NCBI GenBank assembly: GCA_025055795.1
Contig: JANWVV010000043.1
Location: 1 to 41,229, forward strand
Source of the DNA: Gemmataceae bacterium
GTDB taxonomy: Bacteria > Planctomycetota > Planctomycetia > Gemmatales > Gemmataceae
Length of the DNA stretch: 41,229 nucleotides
Reading direction: 5' to 3'
Shown: positions 16,809-24,634 of the stretch, in pieces
How positions within the stretch are numbered: position 1 is the stretch's first letter
Layout of the letters: every line of letters begins with the position of its first letter
The notes under the pieces: model-generated
The model's input: the letters and a program-made list of their open reading frames with translations, nothing else
Told to the model about the DNA's origin: nothing
Databases searched by the model: none
Translations under genes and position numbers: made by a program

Positions 16809-17364
16809 GATTAGTTCCCCACAGCCAAGGTGGCTCCACAATCCCGCACACACTCTTTTTGTGATAATAGACGATGCCCACTACGTTTGTCACGCCTTGC
16901 CTCTTCAAGTCTCATTTCGTTTTCAGAATTACCTCCCCTGTTCCCCAGGACACCAAAGAGGAACCAGTCGTCGCTACACCCCCTCTCTACCCCCTAGTTG
17001 CTTGCAACTCCCTGAATTTCCAAAATGTTAGGTCTTGTCCCTATTGTCGGTTTAGCCGCAACCGATCCCAGACGTTACTCTATATCCGGACGTCCTGGAT
17101 CGGCGATCGATACCAGTCCTGTTGTAGTTTTCAACCTACTGCGTTACGACTTCAACCCACTGTCCACTCAGAACTAAAAAACTTGCTCAAGAAGTGTCAC
17201 AATAGCCGCCCGCTTTCTGGTGAGGATGATCGAGGAGCAAATTACCGAATACTTATTTTTCAGAAACAAAATTTGTCAAATTAGTCGGCATTATGCAAGT
17301 TTATGAGCCCGAATAACTTAAGCTGTCTTTCGTTCTCGTGCAAGTTGGATGTTCCATAACAGGG
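16809..17364. other. Spacer between scpB and the EF-hand gene
   Basis: About 555 bp, more AT-rich than its surroundings, with no supportable gene. It contains the EF-hand promoter at 16864-16893. No clear terminator was found after scpB. Confidence 0.55.
16864..16893 (-). promoter_or_regulatory. Sigma-70-type promoter of the EF-hand gene
   Basis: On the minus strand GTGACA (16888-16893), an 18-bp spacer and TATTAT (16864-16869) each match consensus at five of six positions. Transcription would start near 16857, giving a leader of about 50 nt before the ATG. Confidence 0.6.
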
Positions 17365-18603
17365 TCAGCGGGGGCGGAGGAGCCCGGCTGCGTTCACGTT
17401 CAGATCGGAGGCCAAACGAGGCAGATCGTCCAACGAAGCCAAGCCAAAAAAGCGTAGAAAGTGGGGGGTAGTGCCGTAACGGACGTCCTGCGGGGCATCA
17501 GGCGGCGGCTCAGAGGTCATGTCAGCGGCAGTGGTCTGAACAGTCGTTACGTTCTCGAGGCGGACAGAGGGAGTAGCCGCTTGGCTTGGGGGAGGGCTAG
17601 CTGCTGGCTGGTCCGCTCTGGGCACACCTGTACGGCTGTTTGGGGCTGGGTACGGGCCATCTTCCCCCCGGTGGTGAACGGCAATCAGACCGAAGCGGAG
17701 TAGTTGCCGTAACGCTGCGGCGCTATCCTGTCCGCGGAGAGCGTCCACCTCTGCTTTAGTGACGGGTTGACGGTAGGCCACAATCGCCAGCACGTCCAAG
17801 GCAGCCTGCGACAAACGAACAGTGCGTGGTTCGCCATAAAGACGTTGCCGCAAAGCACGATAGGCCGGTAGCACGGTGAGGGCGTAACCGTCGTCACGCC
17901 GAACAATTACATAAGGACGACGTTGCTGACGATACCGATGATTGAGACGTTCGATGGCTTGCACGAACGCCTCTGCGGTCAACCCGCGGATGACACTAGC
18001 CGCCACCGCTGCCGTCAGGGGTGGCCCACCGACAAATAGCATCGCTTCCACAATTTGCACTACGGACGGCGCATCTGCAGAGCCCCGATCAGGAGGGGTA
18101 TTCGAGCAGATGGTAGGGGTTGCCCCGCTGATAGCAGGGTCGGGGGTACTAGCGGTGGCATTAGATAATCGGGCATAAGCAGATAAAGAATGCCTCTCCG
18201 CAGCGGTGCGGGTAATTGTTTGCTGACCGTCGGGTGGCCGTACCGGAGTAGGTGCCGTGGAAGAAACCAATTCTACTGCGGAGCCGGTAGTGTGGGCTTG
18301 CTGCTCAGTTGATAGACAAGAAGCCTCGGCGTTGTCGGCGGTCGGGCTCCAGGACCCAGCCGCGGCATGGGAGGATGAGGAGCCGGGGTCTGTTCGGACC
18401 TGATCGGGGACGGCGGTATCGCCATTTGGCGTTGGAGGGTTGGTGAACGGCTCTTGCCCATCGGCGGGTAAAGCCCAGGGCCAGTCATCCTCCACGTCCA
18501 GGTGCCACTGCTCTAACGGTGGCGGTGGCACAGAAGGAGTTGGCGCAACAGGTCCGTGGGAGGTCTCCGGCGGCTCAGGAACAGAATCGGAGGGCACCGT
18601 CAT
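17365..18603 (-). CDS. scpB: Segregation and condensation protein B (ScpB)
   Basis: Partner of SMC and ScpA in chromosome condensation; cytoplasmic. The conserved part starts at residue 181 (VVQIVEAMLFVGGPPLT), with the first winged-helix domain to about 262 and the second from about 263 (LSQAALDVLAIVAYRQPVT). The ending YGTTPHFLRFFGLASLDDLP is the family's C-terminal signature. Two oddities: an N-terminal extension of 180 Pro/Ser/Thr-rich residues, and about 59 low-complexity residues (314-372) inserted into the wing of the second domain, just before the YGTT motif. Typical ScpB is 170-220 residues. scpA is not in the window. Confidence 0.9.
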   Translation of the reverse strand: MTVPSDSVPEPPETSHGPVAPTPSVPPPPLEQWHLDVEDDWPWALPADGQEPFTNPPTPNGDTAVPDQVRTDPGSSSSHAAAGSWSPTADNAEASCLSTEQQAHTTGSAVELVSSTAPTPVRPPDGQQTITRTAAERHSLSAYARLSNATASTPDPAISGATPTICSNTPPDRGSADAPSVVQIVEAMLFVGGPPLTAAVAASVIRGLTAEAFVQAIERLNHRYRQQRRPYVIVRRDDGYALTVLPAYRALRQRLYGEPRTVRLSQAALDVLAIVAYRQPVTKAEVDALRGQDSAAALRQLLRFGLIAVHHRGEDGPYPAPNSRTGVPRADQPAASPPPSQAATPSVRLENVTTVQTTAADMTSEPPPDAPQDVRYGTTPHFLRFFGLASLDDLPRLASDLNVNAAGLLRPR

Positions 18604-18679
18604 CTTTTTTAGTTCAAATAACGCCAGGTTGTATATAACAATTGATTGTGCGATCAGTTGGAGAAATTAATTTTATTTT

Positions 18680-19795
18680 TCAAGATTCCAATTCACGTAC
18701 GACGGCGTCACCCATTTCGGTAGTCGTGTTTGAACCTCCCAGATCCGGGGTTTTAACTTTTCCTGCGGCCAGCACGCGGGCAACGGCCTGGCGGATGGCC
18801 GTGGCAGCAGCGGTCAGGCCCAGATGATCCAGCATCAGGCCAGCAGACAGGATAGCCGCCAGGGGGTTGGCAATCCCCTTGCCGGCGATATCGGGGGCCG
18901 AACCGTGCACGGGCTCGAACATGCTCGGGTACTGCCGCGTGGGGTTCAAGTTAGCCGAGCTGGCCAGGCCGATGCTGCCCGTTACCGCGGCCGACAGATC
19001 GGTCAAAATGTCGCCGAACAGATTGCTGGCCACAATCACGTCGAAGCTTTCGGGTTTGCGTACCAGGTCCATGGCAGCGGCGTCGACCAGCAGTGAATGA
19101 CTGGCGACATCCGGATACTCGCGACGCACCTGCTCGAAGACAGCGTCCCACAATCCCATTCCCCAAACCAAGGCGTTCGATTTGGTAATGCTGGTCACTT
19201 TTTTGCGGGGACGCCGACGGGCCGCTTCAAACGCGGCTCGCATGATCCGCTCGCAACCACGTCGCGTGAACAGGGCCGTTTGCACGGCCACTTCCTGGTC
19301 CGTTTCCGGATACAGCCGGCCGCCGACCGGGGCGTATTCCCCTTCCGTATTCTCCCGGAAGACCAGAATGTCAATGTCACCTGGCTTTTTACCCACCAGC
19401 GGGCACGACACACCTGCAAACAAATAAGCTGGTCGCAAATTGACGTATTGATCGAACCGCCGACGCATCGGCAAGAGCAATTCGTGGACTGTTACCCGGT
19501 CCGGAACACTGGGATCGCCCACCGCACCAAACAAAATGGCATCGTGTTGCCTGAGCAGGTCCCAGCCGTCCGGAGGCAGCATGTAACCGTGCTTTTTGTA
19601 ATATGCGGTCGACCAGGGCAGCCGGTTCCATTCCAACGCGGCACCACCCTGATGACGTACGGCCGCCTCCGCGGCACGGATCGCCTGTTCGATGACTTCC
19701 GGACCAATCCCATCCCCACCAATAACGGCGATACGGTAACGCTGAGGAACCGCCACGGCCGCAGACTCGCTCAATGAGGCAACAGTAACCGCCAT
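18680..19795 (-). CDS. Isocitrate/isopropylmalate-type dehydrogenase, closest to tartrate/D-malate dehydrogenase
   Basis: NAD-dependent beta-decarboxylating dehydrogenase of 371 residues. Family motifs: IAVIGGDGIGPEVIEQ, the FRENTEGEY substrate loop, the metal-binding DAAAMDLV/DILTDLSAA pair and FEPVHGSAPDIAGKGIANP. The YYKKHGYMLPPDG and FDQYVNLRP stretches are more like tartrate/D-malate dehydrogenase (TtuC/DmlA) than LeuB. No leu genes are adjacent. GAGGA lies about 8 nt before the ATG at 19793-19795. Substrate assignment between malate, tartrate, isopropylmalate and isocitrate stays open. Confidence 0.85.
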   Translation of the reverse strand: MAVTVASLSESAAVAVPQRYRIAVIGGDGIGPEVIEQAIRAAEAAVRHQGGAALEWNRLPWSTAYYKKHGYMLPPDGWDLLRQHDAILFGAVGDPSVPDRVTVHELLLPMRRRFDQYVNLRPAYLFAGVSCPLVGKKPGDIDILVFRENTEGEYAPVGGRLYPETDQEVAVQTALFTRRGCERIMRAAFEAARRRPRKKVTSITKSNALVWGMGLWDAVFEQVRREYPDVASHSLLVDAAAMDLVRKPESFDVIVASNLFGDILTDLSAAVTGSIGLASSANLNPTRQYPSMFEPVHGSAPDIAGKGIANPLAAILSAGLMLDHLGLTAAATAIRQAVARVLAAGKVKTPDLGGSNTTTEMGDAVVRELES

Positions 19796-20027
19796 TGCTC
19801 GATCCTCAATAGGACGCTATGAATCGGCAAACTTTGCCTAGGACTTATAACCGGTCGATCCGTAACCGGCCAGCCGGGGGAATGCAGTCGGCGGACATGG
19901 ACGGATCGAGCCGCAACGGGAACAGTGAAAATAGCTGAAACAGGTGGCCAGCGGCAAGTTCCCTTCGGCAGTCCCGCTGGGATGGAGGATCCCTCTGCTG
20001 AGGGGAGAGCAGAGAGAGTGGGACCGG

Positions 20028-20732
20028 GTGAAACGGCACAGTCCAGACAAAAAACGACAGCACAAGCAACCCAGCCGATGCCTGGGGTGTGCATTGCTAC
20101 TGCTGAGCAGCCTGCTGGCTGGCTGCAAATCCCGGGAAGGGAGTCTGGGCCGGGGGTCCGATCCACTGGTTTACGGTCCAGACCGGATCCCTCGCCAGAA
20201 CGTTCCCTTGCCCGAGCGGGGGTCCATTGGTCAAACGCGGCCTGATCCGCTGATCGGAGCGCCGACCGGTCGGACACCCACCCGGGATACCAGCGGCGGC
20301 TACACCGACGATCCGGCCCGCTTCCGCGGTCTGCATACTCCAGGACCAGCCACTACCCCTGCCGGGCTGGCAGGACGCCGCGACGACGAGGAAGGGTTGA
20401 AAATAACCGAGCTACCGCCAGAACGAGTGCCCCTACGCCCCAGCGGTGAATCTGCCGCCCCTTCTGCCTCTGGTACTCCTGCCGCTGCTCCACCCCAACC
20501 GGACAGCTTACCAACTGCCGGACCGGCCTTGGAGACCCTCTACCAGGAACTAGATCGCCTCGGCGTGCCCCCGGACCTCCGCTCTCTCCACCGCGAAGAC
20601 GGCCAATATGTCTTCCGTGCCATTTTGCCCTGGGACGGTGCCCGCCGACAATACACCGGCCTGGGTCCAACCCCCGTTCAGGCCGTCCGCCAGGTCCTCG
20701 AACAGATCCGGCTGGACCGCGGACTTCAATAA
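20028..20732 (+). CDS. Small lipoprotein of unknown function
   Basis: A GTG at 20028 gives a 234-residue protein with a basic N-terminus, a hydrophobic stretch and the lipobox LLAGC (Cys at about residue 33), so it should be a lipoprotein. A GTG at 19944 in the same frame would add 28 residues before the signal peptide and is less likely. After the lipobox comes a long Pro/Arg/Gly/Thr-rich region, then a small ordered C-terminal part (about 165-234) with an LETLYQELDRLGVPPDLRSL helix and a strand-like end. No family recognised. It is convergent with rlmI. Confidence 0.65.
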   Translation: MKRHSPDKKRQHKQPSRCLGCALLLLSSLLAGCKSREGSLGRGSDPLVYGPDRIPRQNVPLPERGSIGQTRPDPLIGAPTGRTPTRDTSGGYTDDPARFRGLHTPGPATTPAGLAGRRDDEEGLKITELPPERVPLRPSGESAAPSASGTPAAAPPQPDSLPTAGPALETLYQELDRLGVPPDLRSLHREDGQYVFRAILPWDGARRQYTGLGPTPVQAVRQVLEQIRLDRGLQ

Positions 20733-20822
20733 CACTTGGCATGTCATCAACTCTCATGTACGCCCTTTGCCCGTTCTAGCCGTGAGCCCATTTCTTGACA
20801 AAGTTGACTAGAACGTTTTTAC

Positions 20823-20851
20823 TTGACTTGTGAATATCATGTAATTATAAT
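20823..20851 (+). promoter_or_regulatory. Strong promoter-like element, rightward
   Basis: TTGACT (20823-20828), a 17-bp spacer and a perfect TATAAT (20846-20851). It points into the 3' end of the leftward rlmI gene, so transcripts would be antisense to it. Two further TTGAC words lie upstream at 20795 and 20804. Confidence 0.6.
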
Positions 20852-20873
20852 CACTTTAGATAAGAAAAGTCAA
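20844..20873 (-). promoter_or_regulatory. Strong promoter-like element, leftward, sharing the -10
   Basis: On the minus strand TTGACT (20868-20873), an 18-bp spacer and TATAAT (20844-20849). The -10 is the same palindrome ATTATAAT (20844-20851) used by the rightward element. It points into the 3' end of the rightward lipoprotein gene. Confidence 0.55.
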
Positions 20874-22057
20874 AGTACGTGACACACTAGGCATTTGAGG
20901 TAACCGGTTTCGGGGCAGGTGAGGGCGATGGGATGGTCCGGTGCGGGGCCGCGACGCTCCAGGATGTGGACGTCGCGCCGAAGGGCTACGGCTGTCTGAG
21001 TTAGAACCTCTTCTAGTTCCTCCGGCAGAATCACACCCGTGCAACAGCAGGAAACCAGCAATCCTCCAGGCACCAGCAGGCGCAGCGCCAGATGATACAA
21101 CCGGCGGTAGCCACGCAACGCCTCGGGCACAGTAGTGCGGCTGCGGGCAAACTTGGGCGGGTCCAGGATGACCACGTCGTAGCGTTCACCCGCCTGGACC
21201 AGTTCCGCCAAACGGTCGAACACGTCGGCACAGTCGAACCGCACGGTACCGCTCAGACTGTTCAGCACGGCGTTCCGTTGGGCCAGGGCGATCGCCCCTT
21301 CTGAACCGTCAATTCCGAGCACTTCTGCCGCTCCCTGACGCCCCGCCTGCAACGCAAAACCGCCCGTATAACAAAATGCATCTAATACCCGTTTGCCTGT
21401 ACACAACTGGCTCACACACCAGCGATTCTCCCGCTGATCAAGGTAGAAACCGGTTTTCTGACCTGCAGTCACGCTAACCAGATAACGGACGCCATGCTCA
21501 ACGATCTCCAACTCTCCAGGCGGTTCCTCTCCCCATAACAAACCATCCTGCAGGTCGATACCTTCCAGTTGGCCGATCCCCTTTTCCGCACGCAGGTAAA
21601 TGCCCCGGCAGGGTACCAACTCACGTAGTGCTTCCACCAGCCATTCCCGGCGTTGCACCAGCCCTAGCGCCGACAACTGAACCACCAGCCACTCGTTGTA
21701 CCTGTCGACCACCAGCCCCGATAGAAAATCCGCTTCACTAAATACAAGGCGGTATCCGCTTTCGGGCTGATTGAGTCGCAATACTTCATGTCGTAATTGA
21801 ATAGCTTGTATTAGACGCTGTCGGAAAAAATTTCGATCAATATGAATGTTTTGGTCCCAACTATATAGACGTACGCGGATTTTCGAACGGCTATTGTAAA
21901 TTCCATAGGCGATGAATCGGCCGTCATGGGTAAAAACGCTGACCACATCACCGTCGGCTGCCGTTCCTTCCACTTGGGCGATTGCTCCCGCGAATACCCA
22001 GGGATGGCGGGCCAGGAACGGCTGGGCTTTACGCGGTTGCAGAATCACCCGAGTCAT
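20870..22057 (-). CDS. rlmI: 23S rRNA (cytosine-5)-methyltransferase, RlmI family
   Basis: SAM-dependent methyltransferase with an N-terminal PUA domain (about residues 1-75, RHPWVFAGAI near its start), an RlmI-type central region, and a Rossmann methyltransferase domain: VLDAFCYTGGFALQA (SAM motif I), GIDGSEGAIALA, DCADVF and VILDPPKF (catalytic motif). RlmI methylates C1962 of 23S rRNA in E. coli; whether this one has the same target is inferred. Start set at the ATG 22055-22057 (395 residues); a TTG 13 codons upstream is less likely. It is convergent with the lipoprotein gene. Confidence 0.9.
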   Translation of the reverse strand: MTRVILQPRKAQPFLARHPWVFAGAIAQVEGTAADGDVVSVFTHDGRFIAYGIYNSRSKIRVRLYSWDQNIHIDRNFFRQRLIQAIQLRHEVLRLNQPESGYRLVFSEADFLSGLVVDRYNEWLVVQLSALGLVQRREWLVEALRELVPCRGIYLRAEKGIGQLEGIDLQDGLLWGEEPPGELEIVEHGVRYLVSVTAGQKTGFYLDQRENRWCVSQLCTGKRVLDAFCYTGGFALQAGRQGAAEVLGIDGSEGAIALAQRNAVLNSLSGTVRFDCADVFDRLAELVQAGERYDVVILDPPKFARSRTTVPEALRGYRRLYHLALRLLVPGGLLVSCCCTGVILPEELEEVLTQTAVALRRDVHILERRGPAPDHPIALTCPETGYLKCLVCHVL

Positions 22058-22157
22058 GGCTGGTGCCCATTGCAGAAATGCATTTGCGCCGCCCAAGGCA
22101 ACGTGGGGTGCAGACCGGAGAGGGCGTTGTCCGGTCGCCGCTTTGGTTGTCCCACCA

Positions 22158-22604
22158 TTATCGCCGTAACGACGGCAGTCGCCCTTCCTGGACCGTACCC
22201 AGATAAGTCAAGGTACGCTCCGGTTCTTCACCCGCCTGACGGGCCGCTAGCAGCGCATTGACACGCAAAAGGAGTTCGGTTTTGTTGATCGGTTTAGTCA
22301 AGAAATCATCCGTTCCTGCTTCCACGGCAGTTTCCACGTCGGTGGTCTGATCCAGTGCGGTGATCATAAGGATGCCGATGTCACGCGTCTGCGGATCCGC
22401 TCGCAAGCGACGGCAGACCTCGAAGCCGCTGATCTTAGGCATCATGATGTCAAGCAGGATGATGTCAGGATGCCATGTCTGGGCCACCGTAAGGGTTTCG
22501 GCACCGTTGGCAACGATCCGGACTTCATGACCCGATCCATCCAGATGGGCCTCCAGGAGTTCGGCGTTCTGGACATTATCGTCGGCGATCAGAATACGCG
22601 CCAT
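22158..22604 (-). CDS. Stand-alone response regulator receiver protein
   Basis: The 148-residue protein is one CheY-like receiver domain with no DNA-binding output domain. It starts at the ATG 22602-22604, fixed by AAGGAG about 7 nt upstream. Phosphorylation-site residues are complete: Asp8/Asp9 (IADDN), acceptor Asp52 (ILLDIMMP), Thr82 (MITALD) and Lys104 (LTKPI). The last 25 residues are a short tail (EEPERTLTYLGTVQEGRLPS). No sensor kinase gene is adjacent. The IMMPKISGFEVCRRLR stretch resembles DivK/PleD-type receivers. Confidence 0.92.
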   Translation of the reverse strand: MARILIADDNVQNAELLEAHLDGSGHEVRIVANGAETLTVAQTWHPDIILLDIMMPKISGFEVCRRLRADPQTRDIGILMITALDQTTDVETAVEAGTDDFLTKPINKTELLLRVNALLAARQAGEEPERTLTYLGTVQEGRLPSLRR

Positions 22605-23493
22605 AGTAGACTCCTTTGTCGCGGCATCCACCCCCGCCATGACTCAGGACCCATGCATAAAACGCAAACTTCTTGGCTTAGAGCCCCTGTCGTTACACTT
22701 ACGCCTGAGGGTACCTTTACGCCTAAGACGACGGCCATATTATATGGGGCAATTCTGTTCGCTTACCGGAAGGTGGATCTAGCACCAGGGCTATTCCAGA
22801 CGTCACTCCCACTTCCGTACCGATGGCACAAATCAAAAGCATAGACCATCAGGCCCATGCACATCGCTGCCATTGTGGTTATAGTCCCCGACAAGGTTGC
22901 CTGTTGACATCCCGTCAATTTTTGTTCATAATTATATATAGAAACAAATTATCACATGCCGTTGGCCGACCTTATGGAGTGGGGTGATTACCCCCCAAAG
23001 CCATGCGGCTAAGCAGGCACTGCTCGACTTCTGGGTAGCTGATAGCCGGAGACAAGGGCGTATTCATTCGTAACCACCTGGTTTTCAAATATACTTGAAC
23101 TAGCTTGGAACAGGGCACGAGTGCCAGGCGTCGTTGCCATTTGGGACGCCACTATACTCGAACTTGAGTTTTTTTGAAAAATGGCAGCAAAAACAGAGAG
23201 CCTAGCGGTGGCATTGTGAGAGGAATTCATAATGAGCGGGCCGAGGGGAACATGCGGCAAGTGGCAGTTGTGCGGTGCCAGAGATGGGCAAGGAATGTGA
23301 GAAGTATCCGTTCGATGGACGTTTCGAGACGATAGAGGCGATAGTAGCTATGGACGGCGGACGAGTCCGGCTGGCTTGTACCCTGGTTTCCGTTGCCAAC
23401 CGTGGGACGACATGGGGCCCACAAGGAGAGTTAGAAAATGCAAGCCAAGCCGGCAGCGGATGGAAAAGGTACTTCATGACAAGGAGGTGGGTC
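22605..23493. other. Long divergent intergenic region
   Basis: About 890 bp between the leftward response regulator and the rightward BON gene. On the response regulator side there is a palindrome CCATATTATATGG (22735-22747) that contains a minus-strand TATAAT (22739-22744, weak -35), and an 11-bp direct repeat TTACGCCTGAG/TTACGCCTAAG (22699-22709, 22717-22727). A rightward promoter lies at 22904-22932. The word tatacttgaact (23090-23101) recurs with one change at 23153-23164. Reading frames here lack any family likeness. Confidence 0.5.
22904..22932 (+). promoter_or_regulatory. Sigma-70-type promoter
   Basis: Perfect TTGACA (22904-22909), 17-bp spacer and CATAAT (22927-22932, five of six). 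The next gene downstream in this direction is the BON protein, whose start codon is about 560 bp away, so either the leader is very long or a separate short transcript begins here. Confidence 0.6.
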
Positions 23494-24216
23494 GTGAAAA
23501 TGCGTCTGTTATGGTCGCTGACGGCGGCTGGACTAGTGGGATCGCCTCTGCTGGCGCAGACGAACAGCCCCGCTGCGATAGGGGGAAAACTGGTTCAGAC
23601 GGGGGCACCCACAACTCAAGCGAGTGGTAGCAACGCTACTTCTACACCGGCACCGGCAGCTAATCAGGCCCTGGCGGATGCCGTCGCCCAACGGTTGCGT
23701 AATCATCCCGCTAGTCGTAACGCCAACATTACCGTGGTAGCCCAGGAAGGAACGGTCACGCTCCATGGTACTGTCGGCGACGCTCAGCAGAAGGTCCAGT
23801 TGCTGGCCGAGGCACGGGCAGTGTCGGGCGTGCACGTGGTGCGAGACAATCTGCAAGTGGTTCCAGGCATTGTTCCTGCGCAAAATACGCAGCCGGCCCC
23901 CGCTGCACCACAAGGAGCTACGACACCACTGATCGAGCCTGCTCCTTTGGGGATGCCCGGTCAGTTGGCCCCCGAATTGCAGGCGCCACCTCTACCCCCG
24001 TATGCCTGGCCCACCTATGCCCCTTATCCCAACTTCAGCCGTGTCGCCTATCCCACGGCTTACCCGTACAATGCCTTCCCGTTCATCGGTCCGTTCTATC
24101 CCTTCCCCAAGGTACCGCTCGGCTGGCGGAAGGTAACTTTGGAATGGGAAGATGGCTATTGGTTCTACGGACGCAATTCGACTCCGCACGATTACTGGCG
24201 CGTCCGCTTCTGGTAA
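23494..24216 (+). CDS. Exported BON-domain protein
   Basis: The GTG start at 23494 is chosen because AAGGAGGT (23481-23488) is ideally placed, giving 240 residues; an upstream ATG at 23476 and a longer open frame to 23275 are less likely. A signal peptide (about 1-21, ending PLLAQ) precedes a Thr/Ala/Pro-rich linker, then one BON domain (about 58-123; NITVVAQEGTVTLHGTV and ARAVSGVHVVRDNLQV), a fold seen in OsmY-type periplasmic proteins that contact membranes. The C-terminal 100 residues are Pro/Tyr/Phe-rich and end in a Trp/Tyr cluster. Probably periplasmic or envelope-associated. Confidence 0.85.
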   Translation: MKMRLLWSLTAAGLVGSPLLAQTNSPAAIGGKLVQTGAPTTQASGSNATSTPAPAANQALADAVAQRLRNHPASRNANITVVAQEGTVTLHGTVGDAQQKVQLLAEARAVSGVHVVRDNLQVVPGIVPAQNTQPAPAAPQGATTPLIEPAPLGMPGQLAPELQAPPLPPYAWPTYAPYPNFSRVAYPTAYPYNAFPFIGPFYPFPKVPLGWRKVTLEWEDGYWFYGRNSTPHDYWRVRFW

Positions 24217-24634
24217 TCCCTCATTCTCACCTGACTAAAATGAGAAGCGAGTCTAATCTCACGATGCGTTGACTCTTCCGCTAGTGTCAACAATCGAGAA
24301 GCCACCCTCCTCCCCCAACAGCCCTGGTAGTCAGACTCATTCCGGGGCTGTTGGTGTATTTTGACCTGCCTTGGTTCCTTAGTGTTCAGGTCGTGAGCGG
24401 TTAGCTCAGCCAGCCAATGGCTTGATGCCGGGAAGACCTTTAGCTTGCGGAGGAAACGGCACCCGCTCGACAATCAGCAGGATGTCACGGAGAGACAAGG
24501 CAACGCGCCGCTCAGCGGTCCCATTCGGCAAAGATGAACAGGGGGCGTTCAATACGAATCGATAGAAAAACCGATGGCAGGGGGTGGACAACCAGACTTG
24601 TCGTCAGAAAAGCGAGCAGGAACAATGGAGGGAT
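24217..24634. other. Spacer with a series of hairpins
   Basis: About 418 bp between the BON gene and the helicase gene, no gene seen. Three inverted repeats lie in a row just after the BON stop: TTCTCA/TGAGAA near 24225-24247, GTTGAC/GTCAAC near 24268-24291, and the strong one at 24315-24354. The rest should hold the helicase promoter, which I could not place. Confidence 0.5.
24315..24354 (+). terminator. Probable terminator hairpin after the BON gene
   Basis: CCAACAGCCC (24315-24324) and GGGCTGTTGG (24345-24354) form a perfect 10-bp stem with a 20-nt loop, followed by tgtatttt. It is about 100 bp after the BON stop codon. Confidence 0.55.

Noticed and set aside
20795..20820. A third promoter using TTGACA at 20795
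   Set aside because: At 17-bp spacing the -10 would read TTTACT, a poor match.
22987..23260. Open frames on the minus strand in the long gap (for example 23009-23260)
   Set aside because: Ser/Thr-rich product with no family likeness and no good ribosome-binding site; it overlaps the probable leader of the BON gene.
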